Positions 1 to 8,748 of a DNA stretch of 43,716 bases are shown piece by piece. The stretch is from Acidobacteriota bacterium (GTDB lineage Bacteria > Acidobacteriota > Vicinamibacteria > Vicinamibacterales > UBA2999): positions 1 through 43,716 of the forward strand of contig JAKFYH010000020.1 in the NCBI GenBank assembly GCA_021730945.1, read 5' to 3'. The notes beneath the pieces were generated by a model. The model saw nothing but the letters and a program-made list of their open reading frames with translations. It made no database searches and was not told the DNA's origin. Position 1 is the first letter of the stretch. The number at the start of each line of letters is the position of its first letter. The translations under genes were made by a program, and so were the position numbers.

Positions 1-37
1 CACCTGCCCCACCTGCCCTACCTGCCCTACCTGCCCT
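1..37. repeat. 9-bp tandem repeat downstream of msrQ
   Basis: About four head-to-tail copies of the 9-bp unit ACCTGCCCT run from position 2 to 37, just beyond the msrQ stop codon at 44-46. The array may continue to the left of the window. The unit length is a multiple of three, like the other minisatellites in this window. A related AGGTAGGGC stretch lies at 23297-23306, after the NmrA-like gene. Confidence 0.7.
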
Positions 38-43
38 ATGTCC

Positions 44-649
44 CTAGGATGCCGGCCTGCGGCGGGCGTTACGCCACACCCGAATGCCCAAGAGCACGGC
101 GACGCCGATGCCGTAGTAGATGGGGTAGGTCGCATCGAGCTTCACTTTCCAGAAGTAGTGCAACACCGCCGCCAGGGCGGTGATGTAGATCAGGCGGTGC
201 AGCAGGTTCCACTTCTTGCCGCCCATGCGGCGAATCCAGCCGGCGGTCGACGTAATCGCCAGCGGAATCATCAACACGAACGCGGTAAATCCCGCCGTGA
301 TGTACGGCCGTTTCACCACGTCGTCCCACAGGCCGGTGAACTGCAACTGGTGATCCAGGATGAAGTAGGTCAGGAAATGCAGCGTGCCGTAGAAGAACGC
401 AAACAGGCCGATGAGACGCCGGTAGTTAATGAGCTGATTGACGCCGGTGGCCCAGCGCAGCGGCGTAACCACCAGGCTCGCCACAATCAGCCGCAAGGTC
501 CAGATGCCGGTGGAGTTGGTGATGGTCTCGACCGGATTGGCGCCCAGCTCGCCCTGGAAACCGTTGTACAGCAACAGGGCCGCGGGGGTGAGGCAGGCCA
601 GCCAGGCGACGGGCTTGAAAACCCGCCGCCGCCATTGTGTGTGAGTCAC
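44..649 (-). CDS. msrQ: MsrQ, heme-binding membrane subunit of the MsrPQ methionine sulfoxide reductase
   Basis: A 201-residue inner-membrane b-type cytochrome of the ferric-reductase-like (YedZ) family. It passes electrons from the quinone pool or flavin to periplasmic MsrP, which repairs oxidised methionines in envelope proteins. About six hydrophobic segments are visible, with candidate heme-ligand histidines H91 (GTLHFLTYF), H151 (LLHRLIYI) and H164 (AVLHYFW). The length is normal for the family. The start is GTG at 649, since no in-frame ATG lies nearby. It follows msrP by about 38 bp on the same strand, which is the usual msrP-msrQ operon order. The pairing with msrP makes the assignment firm. 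Confidence 0.95.
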   Translation of the reverse strand: MTHTQWRRRVFKPVAWLACLTPAALLLYNGFQGELGANPVETITNSTGIWTLRLIVASLVVTPLRWATGVNQLINYRRLIGLFAFFYGTLHFLTYFILDHQLQFTGLWDDVVKRPYITAGFTAFVLMIPLAITSTAGWIRRMGGKKWNLLHRLIYITALAAVLHYFWKVKLDATYPIYYGIGVAVLLGIRVWRNARRRPAS

Positions 650-654
650 TCGTT

Positions 655-689
655 GTTCGGATCCCGGATCCCGGGCCCCGGATCCCGTT
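655..689. repeat. GATCCCGG direct repeats in the msrP-msrQ gap
   Basis: The short spacer between msrP and msrQ is largely made of repeated GGATCCCGG or GGATCCCG words, three copies in about 30 bp, with a central GGGCCCCGG. It looks like simple-repeat expansion. Adjacent copies could pair into a hairpin in the operon transcript. I see no separate promoter for msrQ here. Confidence 0.45.
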
Positions 690-1659
690 AGTAATTCTTC
701 CGCAGATCCATCCCGGCGTAGAGGGATGCGACCTGGTCGCCGTAGCCGTTGAACATCAGTGTCTTGCGGCGGAAGAACTCGCCCAGACGCCGCTCGCTGC
801 CCTGCGTCCAGCGCGGGTGATCGACCTGCGGATTGACGTTGGCGTAGAAGCCGTACTCAGACGACTGCTGCTGCTTCCAGGTGTTGAGCGGTTCGTTCTC
901 GACAAAGCGCACGCGGACGATTGACTTGATGCTCTTGAAGCCGTACTTCCATGGCACCACCAGGCGGATGGGCGCGCCGTTCTGATTGGGCAACACCTCG
1001 CCGTAGAGCCCGAGGCCGAGCAGCGTGAGCGGATGCATGGCTTCGTCCATGCGCAGGCCCTCGACATACGGCCAGTTGAGCGCCGGCTCGGTTTGACCTG
1101 GCATCTGTCGCGGATCCACCAGGGTCTTGAACTCGACGTACTTGGCCTTCGAGGTCGGCTCAAAGCGCTTCAGGAACTCGCTCAGCGGGTAGCCGACCCA
1201 CGGAATGACCATCGACCACGCTTCCACGCAGCGCAGCCGGTAGATGCGCTCTTCAAGCGGCGCATACTTCATGATGTCTTCGATGTTGTAGGTGCCAGGC
1301 TTGGCGCATTGCCCTTCCACCACGACGCTCCACGGCCTGGGCTTGAGCGTGTGGGCGTACTTGCCGGGGTCGGCCTTGTCGAGGCCGAACTCGTAGAAAT
1401 TGTTGTAAGTGGTGATGTCCTTGTAGGAGTTCAGCTTCTCGTCGGTGCTGAACGGACTCTTCTTGAGGTTGGCCAGCTTCTGCGCGGCCGGATTCTGCGC
1501 GGATGCCGTGGGTGTGCCGGTGAAGACCGGACCGAGACCATTGGTGGCCACCGCGACCGCCGTACTCCCGGCAACCGCCAGGAACTCACGGCGCCGAAGG
1601 AACGTTTCCTTGGGGGTGACGTCGGATTCGCGCAGGTCAGCAGCTTTCTTAATCAGCAT
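688..1659 (-). CDS. msrP: MsrP, Tat-exported molybdopterin methionine sulfoxide reductase
   Basis: The periplasmic catalytic subunit that reduces methionine sulfoxide in proteins using a mononuclear molybdenum cofactor. The ATG at 1659 is chosen because it gives the family N-terminus ([16 protein letters not shown]) and has a GGAG about 8 nt upstream; an upstream in-frame start at 1689 would add ten atypical residues. A twin-arginine signal ([11 protein letters not shown], about residues 21-31) is followed by a hydrophobic stretch. The predicted Mo-coordinating cysteine is C144 in [11 protein letters not shown]. The oxidoreductase molybdopterin-binding fold covers the remaining sequence, and the length (about 323 aa) is typical. 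It is the first gene of the msrPQ operon. Confidence 0.96.
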   Translation of the reverse strand: MLIKKAADLRESDVTPKETFLRRREFLAVAGSTAVAVATNGLGPVFTGTPTASAQNPAAQKLANLKKSPFSTDEKLNSYKDITTYNNFYEFGLDKADPGKYAHTLKPRPWSVVVEGQCAKPGTYNIEDIMKYAPLEERIYRLRCVEAWSMVIPWVGYPLSEFLKRFEPTSKAKYVEFKTLVDPRQMPGQTEPALNWPYVEGLRMDEAMHPLTLLGLGLYGEVLPNQNGAPIRLVVPWKYGFKSIKSIVRVRFVENEPLNTWKQQQSSEYGFYANVNPQVDHPRWTQGSERRLGEFFRRKTLMFNGYGDQVASLYAGMDLRKNY

Positions 1660-1770
1660 ACAGGGCTCCAGGCGGGGCAGCCGGCCCACCTCTACGACCT
1701 CACCATCTCACTACGCCGATGATACCGCACCGGTTACACGTTCAGACGCCAGGCCCGCGTTCAGGGTTTC

Positions 1771-1803
1771 AGGTGAGCACCTGAGCACCGTAGCACTTCA
1801 GCC
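1771..1803. repeat. GCTGAAGTGCTA-type repeat, inverted copy before the kinase gene
   Basis: On the minus strand this stretch reads GGGGCTGAAGTGCTACGGTG followed by CTCAGGTGCTC. It matches, in opposite orientation, the GCTGAAGTGCTAGGGTGCT words at 2554-2680. The two sets bracket the histidine-kinase gene at 1828-2466. The rest of the 1690-1827 gap holds no recognisable gene. Confidence 0.5.
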
Positions 1804-1827
1804 CCCGTGTGGGATTATTAGGACCCC

Positions 1828-2466
1828 ATGGCTCACCCCGCACTGCCCACCTTGCTTTCCCTGGCCTCACATGAACTGCGCGGGCCCACTGGCGTCGTCC
1901 GCGGCTACCTGCGGCTGCTCGAGCAGGATCCCACGATCGGCGCGCGGCCGCGCCGGGTGATGACCGAGATGACCCGCGCCACCGATCGGCTGGCCGCCCT
2001 GCTCGATGAGTTGAGCGAGCTGGCCCACCTCAAGGACGGCCGCCTGAAGCTCACGCTGCGCAGCATGTCATTGCGGTCGGTACTCAACCAGGCGGTGCAG
2101 GCGGTGGAACTGCCCGACGGCGTCGGCGCCGACCTCGATGTACTGGCGCCGGCCGACGTCCGCGCGCGTGTCGATGAGACCCGGCTCCGCGCAGTGTTCT
2201 GCACCCTTATCCTCACTCTGGCCCGCGCCCAATCCGGATCCACCAGCATCGACCTGCGCCTGGTGGCGGGCCGGCGGTCAGCTCAGGTGGTGGTGCAACC
2301 ACGCTCGATTGGCCGGGGGACGGTCGAACTGCGCCCGGTGGACCTGTCGCGTGGTGGCACCGGCCTGCAACTGCCGATTGCCGACGCCGTGATACACGCC
2401 CACGGCGGCCGGTTGCGCGAGCGGTGGCTCGGCGGCCGCTGGGCGGGGTTTGTGGTCAAATTCTAA
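1828..2466 (+). CDS. Orphan histidine kinase-like protein with degenerate ATPase domain
   Basis: A 212-residue soluble protein that begins directly with a HisKA dimerisation/phosphoacceptor helix. The H-box LASHELRGPTGVVRGYLRLL puts the phosphoacceptor histidine at about residue 15, with no sensor domain or membrane segment before it. The C-terminal half resembles HATPase_c but is eroded: the N-box region (RLRAVFCTLILTLARAQ) lacks the usual Asn residues and no DxGxG G1 box is seen. A G2-like GGTGLQLPIADAVIHAHGG and a final strand remain. The ATG at 1828 has AGGA at 1820-1823. No response regulator lies next to it. It may be a phosphotransfer or decoy partner of another system. Confidence 0.75.
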   Translation: MAHPALPTLLSLASHELRGPTGVVRGYLRLLEQDPTIGARPRRVMTEMTRATDRLAALLDELSELAHLKDGRLKLTLRSMSLRSVLNQAVQAVELPDGVGADLDVLAPADVRARVDETRLRAVFCTLILTLARAQSGSTSIDLRLVAGRRSAQVVVQPRSIGRGTVELRPVDLSRGGTGLQLPIADAVIHAHGGRLRERWLGGRWAGFVVKF

Positions 2467-2476
2467 GTGTCAGGGT

Positions 2477-2680
2477 CCGCCTTCGCGGCCGGGAGGCCGC
2501 TCCGGCGAGGTCTTGCCGCAGCTCGCCTGGAGTATCGCGAGCGTAGGCGGATGCTGAAGTGCTAGGGCCCGCCTTCGCGGCCGGGAGGCCGCTCCGGCGA
2601 GGTCTCGCCGCAGCTCGCCTGGAGTATCGCGAGCGTAGGCGGATGCTGAAGTGCTAGGGTGCTGAAGTGCTAGGTGCTGA
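2477..2680. repeat. Two tandem copies of the 73-74 bp palindromic element plus GTGCTGAA repeats
   Basis: Two near-identical 74-bp units lie at 2477-2550 and 2569-2642, with a period of 92 bp including the linker ATGCTGAAGTGCTAGGG. Each begins CCGCCTTCGC and ends GCGNAGGCGG, so the ends are inverted repeats. An internal CGGCC...GGCCG hairpin is also present. Further short TGCTGAAGTGCTAGG repeats follow to about 2680. The same element occurs inside imuB (21011-21083) and dnaE2 (16637-16709). No gene is seen in 2467-2693. Confidence 0.85.
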
Positions 2681-2693
2681 TGTGCGGCGGAGC

Positions 2694-3350
2694 ATGGGGA
2701 TAGTGAGCGTGATTGTGTTGCTGGCGCTGGCGCAGCCGGCGGCCCAGGTGCGCCTGGCCGACGAGTCGGATCGTGCGGCCTTTCGGTCGTGGTTCGTGCT
2801 GCTGGCCGATGCGCAGTTTGAACGCCACACGCCCGATGTCGTCGACTGCGCCGCCTTGATCCGCCATGCCTTTCGCGAGGCGATGCGGGCGCATACGCCG
2901 GAATGGGTCCGCCGTGCGGACTTGCCTTTCGCGCCGCAATTTGCCGACGTCCGCTCCGCACCGAAGGCGTCGGCCCAGGGTTGGCCGTTGTTCCAGGTCA
3001 CTCCAGGTCCATCGCCGCAGTACGGCGAGTTCGCCGATGCCAAGACCTTGATCGCCCTCAACGCCAGGCCGCTTGGCCGCGACACGCGCGCACTGCACGC
3101 TGGAGATCTGCTCTACTTCCGCCAGCCTTCCCAACCCGATCCGGATCACCTGATGGTGTTTGTCGGACGTTCGCCGTTCGATCCGGATGGCGACGACTGG
3201 GTCGTCTACCACACCGGACCGACCGCCGACGGCCCGGGTGAGGTGCGCAAGGTGCGGCTCTCGATCCTGCAACAACATCCCGCCGCCCGGTGGCGGCCAC
3301 TCTCCTCCAACCCGCGCTTCGTGGGCGTGTTTCGACTGGCCGTGCTATGA
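2694..3350 (+). CDS. DUF1175 (YfaT-like) exported protein of an alpha-2-macroglobulin operon
   Basis: A secreted protein of about 218 residues, recognised as DUF1175 from its overall pattern and from its place directly before an alpha-2-macroglobulin gene, an arrangement also seen in the E. coli yfa locus. The ATG at 2694 gives an immediate signal peptide (MGIVSVIVLLALAQPAAQ); an in-frame start at 2667 would place nine polar residues first. The segment VDCAALIRHAFREA and a later DPDHLMVFVG resemble the Cys and His regions of NlpC/P60-like papain folds. A cysteine hydrolase role is therefore possible but unproven. The stop overlaps the next start (ATGA at 3347), indicating translational coupling. 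Confidence 0.8.
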   Translation: MGIVSVIVLLALAQPAAQVRLADESDRAAFRSWFVLLADAQFERHTPDVVDCAALIRHAFREAMRAHTPEWVRRADLPFAPQFADVRSAPKASAQGWPLFQVTPGPSPQYGEFADAKTLIALNARPLGRDTRALHAGDLLYFRQPSQPDPDHLMVFVGRSPFDPDGDDWVVYHTGPTADGPGEVRKVRLSILQQHPAARWRPLSSNPRFVGVFRLAVL

Positions 3351-6300
3351 CAATTGCCCGCGCGCTCCTGCTGTCATCCTTGTTTGTTCTTTGTTATTCG
3401 CTGCCGGCCCACGCGCAGGCCGACGGCAACGACCCTCCGGCCTTTTCGCTGTCGACGAGCGAGGTCTTCACCACCCGGGACGCACCAAGCTTCTACCTGA
3501 CCTTCCGCGGCGTGCCGCATCTCGACTTCCGGGTCTACCGAGTCCGTGACCCCTTCGCCTTCTTTACCGGCCTTCGCGATCCTCACCAGCTCGGGAGCCC
3601 CGAAGCCCAAGTGCAGCAGCAACGCACCTGGATCGAGCGGCTCGCCGACTGGAAACGCGGCCAGCGCCAATTGGTCCAGCGATTCGCCCGGGCACAGGCC
3701 AGCCGCGAGTACCGCGCCACCCGGCGCGCTTCCACCGACCAGGCCGTGGTCGCGCAGCGCGTGGTTCTCAACGCCAACACGTTCGCGCAGGTCCCGCTGC
3801 TCAACGCCGACCAGGTCGTCACCACCTGGCGCGAGTTGCTGCCGAACCATCGCGACCCTGAGGTCCGGCGGGTGCCGGTGGATCTTCGCCAGCCCGGGAT
3901 CTACGTGGTCGAAGCGGTCAACGAACTGCTGCGCGCCTACACCGTGGTGATGGTCTCGGACGTGGGCCTGGTCACCAAGACGTCACCCGGCCAGATGCTC
4001 TTCTTCGCCGCCAACCGGTTTACGGGCGAACCGGCCGCCGACTGCGCCATCCGCGTCATCGTGTCGCAAAACACGGTCGCCGAAGGGCGGACTTCGGCGG
4101 ATGGCCTGTTCGAGGCGACGCTGCCCGAGCAGCCGATCGACGCGGTCGTCGGCGTCGCGCAGTGCGGCGCACAGGTGGCCGCCACCGATCCTGGCGCCTG
4201 GTCACTGCAGGAGCCGGCACGGGAACTGGCCGGCTACATCTACACCGACAAGCCGATCTATCGCCCCGGACACACGGTCCACCTGAAGGCGGTGCTGCGA
4301 TGGCGGCATCACGACGCGCTGGCCCGCTTCGACCGTGCCGACGTCGAAGTGGTGGCGTCCGACCCCAACGACAAGGTGGTGTTCCGCCAGCAGGTCAAGG
4401 TGGATGCCTTCGGCTCGGTCAATGCGAGTTTCCCGGTGCCGCCCACCGCGGCGCTCGGCAATTACGTGCTGCGGGTGCAGAGCGGCGATCTCCAGACCTC
4501 CAGTGGCTTCGAGGTACAGGAGTATCGCAAGCCCGAGTTTGAAGTCATCGTGACGCCCGCCTCGCGCTTTGAACGCCAGGGCGGCAGCGCGGTGGTCTCG
4601 GTCCAGGCGCGCTACTACTTCGGCCAGCCGGTGGCCAACGGCCTGCTCCGCTGGGTGGTCAATCAACAACCGTACTACTCGCCCTTGCGCTGGGACGATG
4701 GGTTTGATGGTGGCGAGAGCAGCTACTGGTACGGCGACGACCAGACCGCCCAGGGGACGCTGCGGCTCGACGCCGACGGCAAGGCACAGATCAAGGTGCC
4801 GCTGGCGGTGGACGACAACGGCCGCGATTGGAGCGCGCGCATCGAAGCGCAGGTCAGCGACGCGGCCAACCGCGAGGTGTCGGGCAACACCGTGGTCCAC
4901 GCCACGTTCGGGTCGTTCCTGATTTCCGCCCAGACCGCCAACTCGGTGTTTCGCGCCGGCAGCACGGCTGACATCACCATCCGGACCATCGACTACACCG
5001 GCGCGCCGCAAGCCAACGTGCCTGTCACCGTGATCCTCGAGCGGCTGCGCTATCGCTCGGGTTACTACAGCGAGCCCGAAGTCGATCGGATCAGCGAGAA
5101 CGGCGTAACGACTGATGCCGCTGGACATGCCACGGGGCGTGTGACGTTGCCGGATCAGCCGGGCAGCTTCCGCGTCCGCGTTCGCGCACCGAGCGGCGAC
5201 CGCACCATCCAGGACGATGCCTGGCTATGGGTGCCGGGGCCGAGCGACACCGAGGTTGACAGCACCGACCGCTATCTCGAGCTGCTGTCCGATCGCAAGA
5301 CCTACCAGCCCGGCGAGTCGGCGCGATTGATCGTCCGCGGCGAGACCGTCACCGGCCCGGTGCTCGTGACCAAGGAGGGACAGCACGTCTCGTGGTTCCG
5401 CGTGCTGCGGCCGACGGCCACCGAGTCGATTGAGGTCCCAATCGATGACGGCGACGTCGGCGATGTCTTTGTCAGCATCGCGTTCATGCGCGAGGGGCGG
5501 TTGAGCCGGGCCGAACGGCGGCTGGGTGTCCCGGCGGCCTCGCGGACCCTGACGGTGTCGGTCACCGCCGACCAGGCGGTCTCGAAGCCCCGCCAGCCAG
5601 GCGCGTTCTCGGTGCTCGTCACCGACCAGGCCGGCCAGCCGGTGCGCGCGCAGGTCAGCCTGGCCGTGATCGATGAAGCGGTCTACGGCGTGAAGGCCGA
5701 TGGCACGCCCGACCCCATCCGGCACTTCTATCGCCGCGAGTACTCGCGCGTGAGCACCACCTTCTCTCGCGAGTACTACTTCACCGGCTACTCGGGGCGG
5801 GACCGGCTGCAATTGGCACGCAAGGGCCGGCGACCGTTCACCCTCGCCGATTTCAAGGGCGACCAGGAGGTGCAGCCCGAAGTCCGCAAGGACTTCCCCG
5901 ACGCCATCTATTGGGTCGGCGACCTCGTCACCGACGCACAAGGCCGCGGACGCATTGCCGTCAACTACCCCGATGCCCTCACGACGTGGCGCCTCACGGC
6001 CCGCGCGATCACCGCCGACACCAAGGCCGGCGTTGGCATTGCCAGGACCACGACCACTAAGGATCTGATCGTCCGCGTGATCACGCCGCGCTTCCTCACC
6101 GAGGGCGACGAAGTGGTGGTGCCGACCATGGTGCACAACTATCGGCCGGAGGCGCAGACCGCCACGGTGTCGATGCAGGCCTCGGGGCTGGAGTCGGGCT
6201 CGCCTGCCACCACCGTCTCCTCCCTGCTGGCCAGCGGCGGCGAACGCCGCGACGACTGGCGCTACTCGGCGGCCACGGTGGGCACGGCGACGATCACGGC

Positions 6301-8041
6301 GACCGCCCGCACCGGCTTCGACAACGATGCGGTTGAGTGGCCGCTCCCGGTCCTGCCCTTCGGCATCCATCGCCAGGCCGGCGCGGCCGGCTCGATTGCC
6401 GGTGAGGGCGAGGCCTCCGCTGTCGTGACCATCCCTGATGGCGCCAATCCGGTCGCGCGCACGGTGTCGATCGCGCTGGCGCCATCGCTGGCCGGCTCGA
6501 TGCTCGGCGCCCTCGACTTCCTCACCGCTTATCCCTATGGGTGCACCGAGCAGACGCTCTCGAGCTTCCTGCCGAACCTGCTGGTGACACGCGCGCTCAC
6601 CGAGTTGAAGCTGGCCCCGACCGAGCGCCTGTCGGCGCTCGACCGCCAGGTCTCGTCGGGATTGCAGCGGCTGTATGACTACCAGCACGACGATGGCGGC
6701 TGGGGCTGGTGGAAGTCGGATGGCAATCATCCGTTCATGACGGCCTATGCGCTGTGGGGCCTGGATGAGGCGCGGCGCGCCGGCGTCAAGGTCCAGGAGT
6801 TCCGCATCAACAACGGGGCGCGCGCGCTCGCGCAGCTATACACGGCCTATCCACGGGTCGAGCCCGACCTCAAGGTCTACGAAGCCTACGTCCTGCAACG
6901 AGCCGCCGCCAACGAGGCCGAGGTCACGTGGTTCATGGACGGCCGCCAGTTCAGCTACACGCACCGGGCGGCGCGTGAAGAACTGTGGAATGCGCGCGCT
7001 CGCATGAGCGCCTACGGGCGCGCCCTGCTGCTGCTGTTGATGGACGAGGTGAAAGACGCCCGCGGCAACGAGCTGGCTAGGTCCCTCGCGGGCGAAGCCG
7101 AGAGCCGCGGCGACCTGTCATGGTGGACGGTGGCCAGCGACCCTTTGCTGTTGGACGCCGCCGAGACCAGTGTCGAGGCGACCGCGTTCGCGGTGCAGGC
7201 CCTGGCGCGGCGCGATCCGAACAATCCTGTGGTCGAGCGCGCAGTGCGCTGGATGATGCTGAACCGTACCGCCGGCTACTGGTCGAGCACCAAGCAGACG
7301 GCCATGGCCATCTACGGCTTGTTGACCTTCATGCAGGCGCGTGGTGAAGCCGCCCAGCCCTTCTCGGTTGACATCTTCGTGAACGGCGTCAACGCCGGCC
7401 GGCGCACGTTCGCGGCAAGCGCCATGGCCGCCCCGGATCCACTGGTGGTGACAGTGCCCGCTAGCGCCGGCGCCAACCAGGTGCGGCTGGTGAAGCGCGG
7501 CGCCGGCACCGTCTACTGGTCGGCGGCAGCCGACTACTACGACACATCCGGCGCGGGCGCGCAGAGTGGCAGTCGCCATCTCGCGCTCACGAGAGCATAT
7601 GCCCTGCTCAGTCCGGTCACGGTCAAGGGCCGCATTGTCTATCGCGAGGAGCCGTTCACGGGAACTGCGAAGCCCGGCGACGTGCTGACCGTGCGACTGA
7701 CCGTGGCCGGTTCTCCCGAATGGCGATACCTGGCGATCGAGGATCCGTTACCGGCCGGCGTCGAGGCCATCCAGGACACCACGGCCTATCCGCTCGAACG
7801 CGAGGCGCCCGACTCGTGGTGGTTCGGCTCGCGGGTCGAGTACCGCGACTCGCGCACGGTTTTCTTTCAGGAGACGTTTGACCAGGGCCGCTACGAGTAC
7901 AGCTACCTGGTGAAGGTGATTGCTCCCGGACAGTTCCGCGCCATCCCGGCGCAGGTGTCGCCCATGTATGTCCCCGGCGTGCACGCCTCCAGCGAGCCAC
8001 AGACGTTTGTGATTACCGCGCCCGGTGGAGGTTCGCGATGA
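3347..8041 (+). CDS. Bacterial alpha-2-macroglobulin with intact thioester
   Basis: A 1564-residue periplasmic protease-trapping protein. The start at 3347 overlaps the previous stop by ATGA and gives a clean signal peptide (MTIARALLLSSLF...AHAQA); no lipobox is seen, so it is probably soluble. Macroglobulin-type beta domains fill the N-terminal two thirds, including YTDKPIYRPGHTVHLKAVLR at about residues 286-305. The bait/MG region around EVQPEVRKDFPDAIYWVGDLVTD is followed by the thioester motif YPYGCTEQ (Cys at about 1066) and an alpha-helical thioester domain with GGWGWW. A C-terminal domain contains the YEYSYLVKVIAPGQF strand typical of the family. It is expected to tether attacking proteases covalently. 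Confidence 0.95.
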   Translation: MTIARALLLSSLFVLCYSLPAHAQADGNDPPAFSLSTSEVFTTRDAPSFYLTFRGVPHLDFRVYRVRDPFAFFTGLRDPHQLGSPEAQVQQQRTWIERLADWKRGQRQLVQRFARAQASREYRATRRASTDQAVVAQRVVLNANTFAQVPLLNADQVVTTWRELLPNHRDPEVRRVPVDLRQPGIYVVEAVNELLRAYTVVMVSDVGLVTKTSPGQMLFFAANRFTGEPAADCAIRVIVSQNTVAEGRTSADGLFEATLPEQPIDAVVGVAQCGAQVAATDPGAWSLQEPARELAGYIYTDKPIYRPGHTVHLKAVLRWRHHDALARFDRADVEVVASDPNDKVVFRQQVKVDAFGSVNASFPVPPTAALGNYVLRVQSGDLQTSSGFEVQEYRKPEFEVIVTPASRFERQGGSAVVSVQARYYFGQPVANGLLRWVVNQQPYYSPLRWDDGFDGGESSYWYGDDQTAQGTLRLDADGKAQIKVPLAVDDNGRDWSARIEAQVSDAANREVSGNTVVHATFGSFLISAQTANSVFRAGSTADITIRTIDYTGAPQANVPVTVILERLRYRSGYYSEPEVDRISENGVTTDAAGHATGRVTLPDQPGSFRVRVRAPSGDRTIQDDAWLWVPGPSDTEVDSTDRYLELLSDRKTYQPGESARLIVRGETVTGPVLVTKEGQHVSWFRVLRPTATESIEVPIDDGDVGDVFVSIAFMREGRLSRAERRLGVPAASRTLTVSVTADQAVSKPRQPGAFSVLVTDQAGQPVRAQVSLAVIDEAVYGVKADGTPDPIRHFYRREYSRVSTTFSREYYFTGYSGRDRLQLARKGRRPFTLADFKGDQEVQPEVRKDFPDAIYWVGDLVTDAQGRGRIAVNYPDALTTWRLTARAITADTKAGVGIARTTTTKDLIVRVITPRFLTEGDEVVVPTMVHNYRPEAQTATVSMQASGLESGSPATTVSSLLASGGERRDDWRYSAATVGTATITATARTGFDNDAVEWPLPVLPFGIHRQAGAAGSIAGEGEASAVVTIPDGANPVARTVSIALAPSLAGSMLGALDFLTAYPYGCTEQTLSSFLPNLLVTRALTELKLAPTERLSALDRQVSSGLQRLYDYQHDDGGWGWWKSDGNHPFMTAYALWGLDEARRAGVKVQEFRINNGARALAQLYTAYPRVEPDLKVYEAYVLQRAAANEAEVTWFMDGRQFSYTHRAAREELWNARARMSAYGRALLLLLMDEVKDARGNELARSLAGEAESRGDLSWWTVASDPLLLDAAETSVEATAFAVQALARRDPNNPVVERAVRWMMLNRTAGYWSSTKQTAMAIYGLLTFMQARGEAAQPFSVDIFVNGVNAGRRTFAASAMAAPDPLVVTVPASAGANQVRLVKRGAGTVYWSAAADYYDTSGAGAQSGSRHLALTRAYALLSPVTVKGRIVYREEPFTGTAKPGDVLTVRLTVAGSPEWRYLAIEDPLPAGVEAIQDTTAYPLEREAPDSWWFGSRVEYRDSRTVFFQETFDQGRYEYSYLVKVIAPGQFRAIPAQVSPMYVPGVHASSEPQTFVITAPGGGSR

Positions 8042-8748
8042 GGCTGGTGCCGGTCACGCTGTGGATTCTGGCCGGCGCGGTGCTGGTGGGCGGCCTGTAC
8101 TGGTCGTTCCTGAACACGCCCGAGTCAACGGTCTGGAGCCTGGCCGCCTCGGCGATCCTGCTGGCGACCGCGGTGCTGTTGACCGGCGTGACCGTGAACG
8201 GGGCCGTGACCGGATGGCGCGACGGCCTGTCGTTGAGCCAGGCGCGACGCGCGCTCGTGGGCGCACCCGCCGTGGCGCCGGCCGCGCTGCTCGTCGCCTT
8301 TGCCTGGTGGCTCGTGGGCAGCCTGACCGATCGCATGACGATTTACAGCGGGCCGATCAACGCCTGGTTCATGGCCACGTTGGGCTGGTCCGATGTGTCG
8401 TGGCTGTTTGTCACGGCGACGTGGCTGGCGGCGTGGTTGACCTGGGTGGTCGCGCCGATGCTGGCACTCTCGCTAATGGCTCATATTAACGGTGACGGCT
8501 GGCGCGCGATGGCCAACGCCATCTGGATCACCCGAGTGTTGTCGCCGCTGCGAATGGCGGCCGCGACCGCGCTCTTCGTCGTGCTGGTGGCGGTGCCGTG
8601 GGTCTACCTGGCGCCGTGGCGGCCGGCCGGACTGCCGGCCACCTCGCTGGAACTGGCGTTCATCATCGCGAAATTGTCGGTGACCGCCGTGTTGATGGCG
8701 GCCGGGGTCGCGCTAATCATTCGGCAGGCGGCTTCAGCACCTACCTAA
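8038..8748 (+). CDS. Polytopic membrane protein of the alpha-2-macroglobulin operon
   Basis: A 236-residue integral membrane protein with about six hydrophobic segments (roughly 5-24, 33-52, 75-95, 115-146, 170-190 and 207-230). The ATG at 8038 overlaps the macroglobulin stop (ATGA), so it is translationally coupled. I do not recognise a family or catalytic motif. The operon position suggests a membrane partner of the macroglobulin/DUF1175 pair. Its 3' end overlaps the convergent gene's stop (8741) by eight bases, leaving no room for a separate terminator. Confidence 0.75.
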   Translation: MRLVPVTLWILAGAVLVGGLYWSFLNTPESTVWSLAASAILLATAVLLTGVTVNGAVTGWRDGLSLSQARRALVGAPAVAPAALLVAFAWWLVGSLTDRMTIYSGPINAWFMATLGWSDVSWLFVTATWLAAWLTWVVAPMLALSLMAHINGDGWRAMANAIWITRVLSPLRMAAATALFVVLVAVPWVYLAPWRPAGLPATSLELAFIIAKLSVTAVLMAAGVALIIRQAASAPT

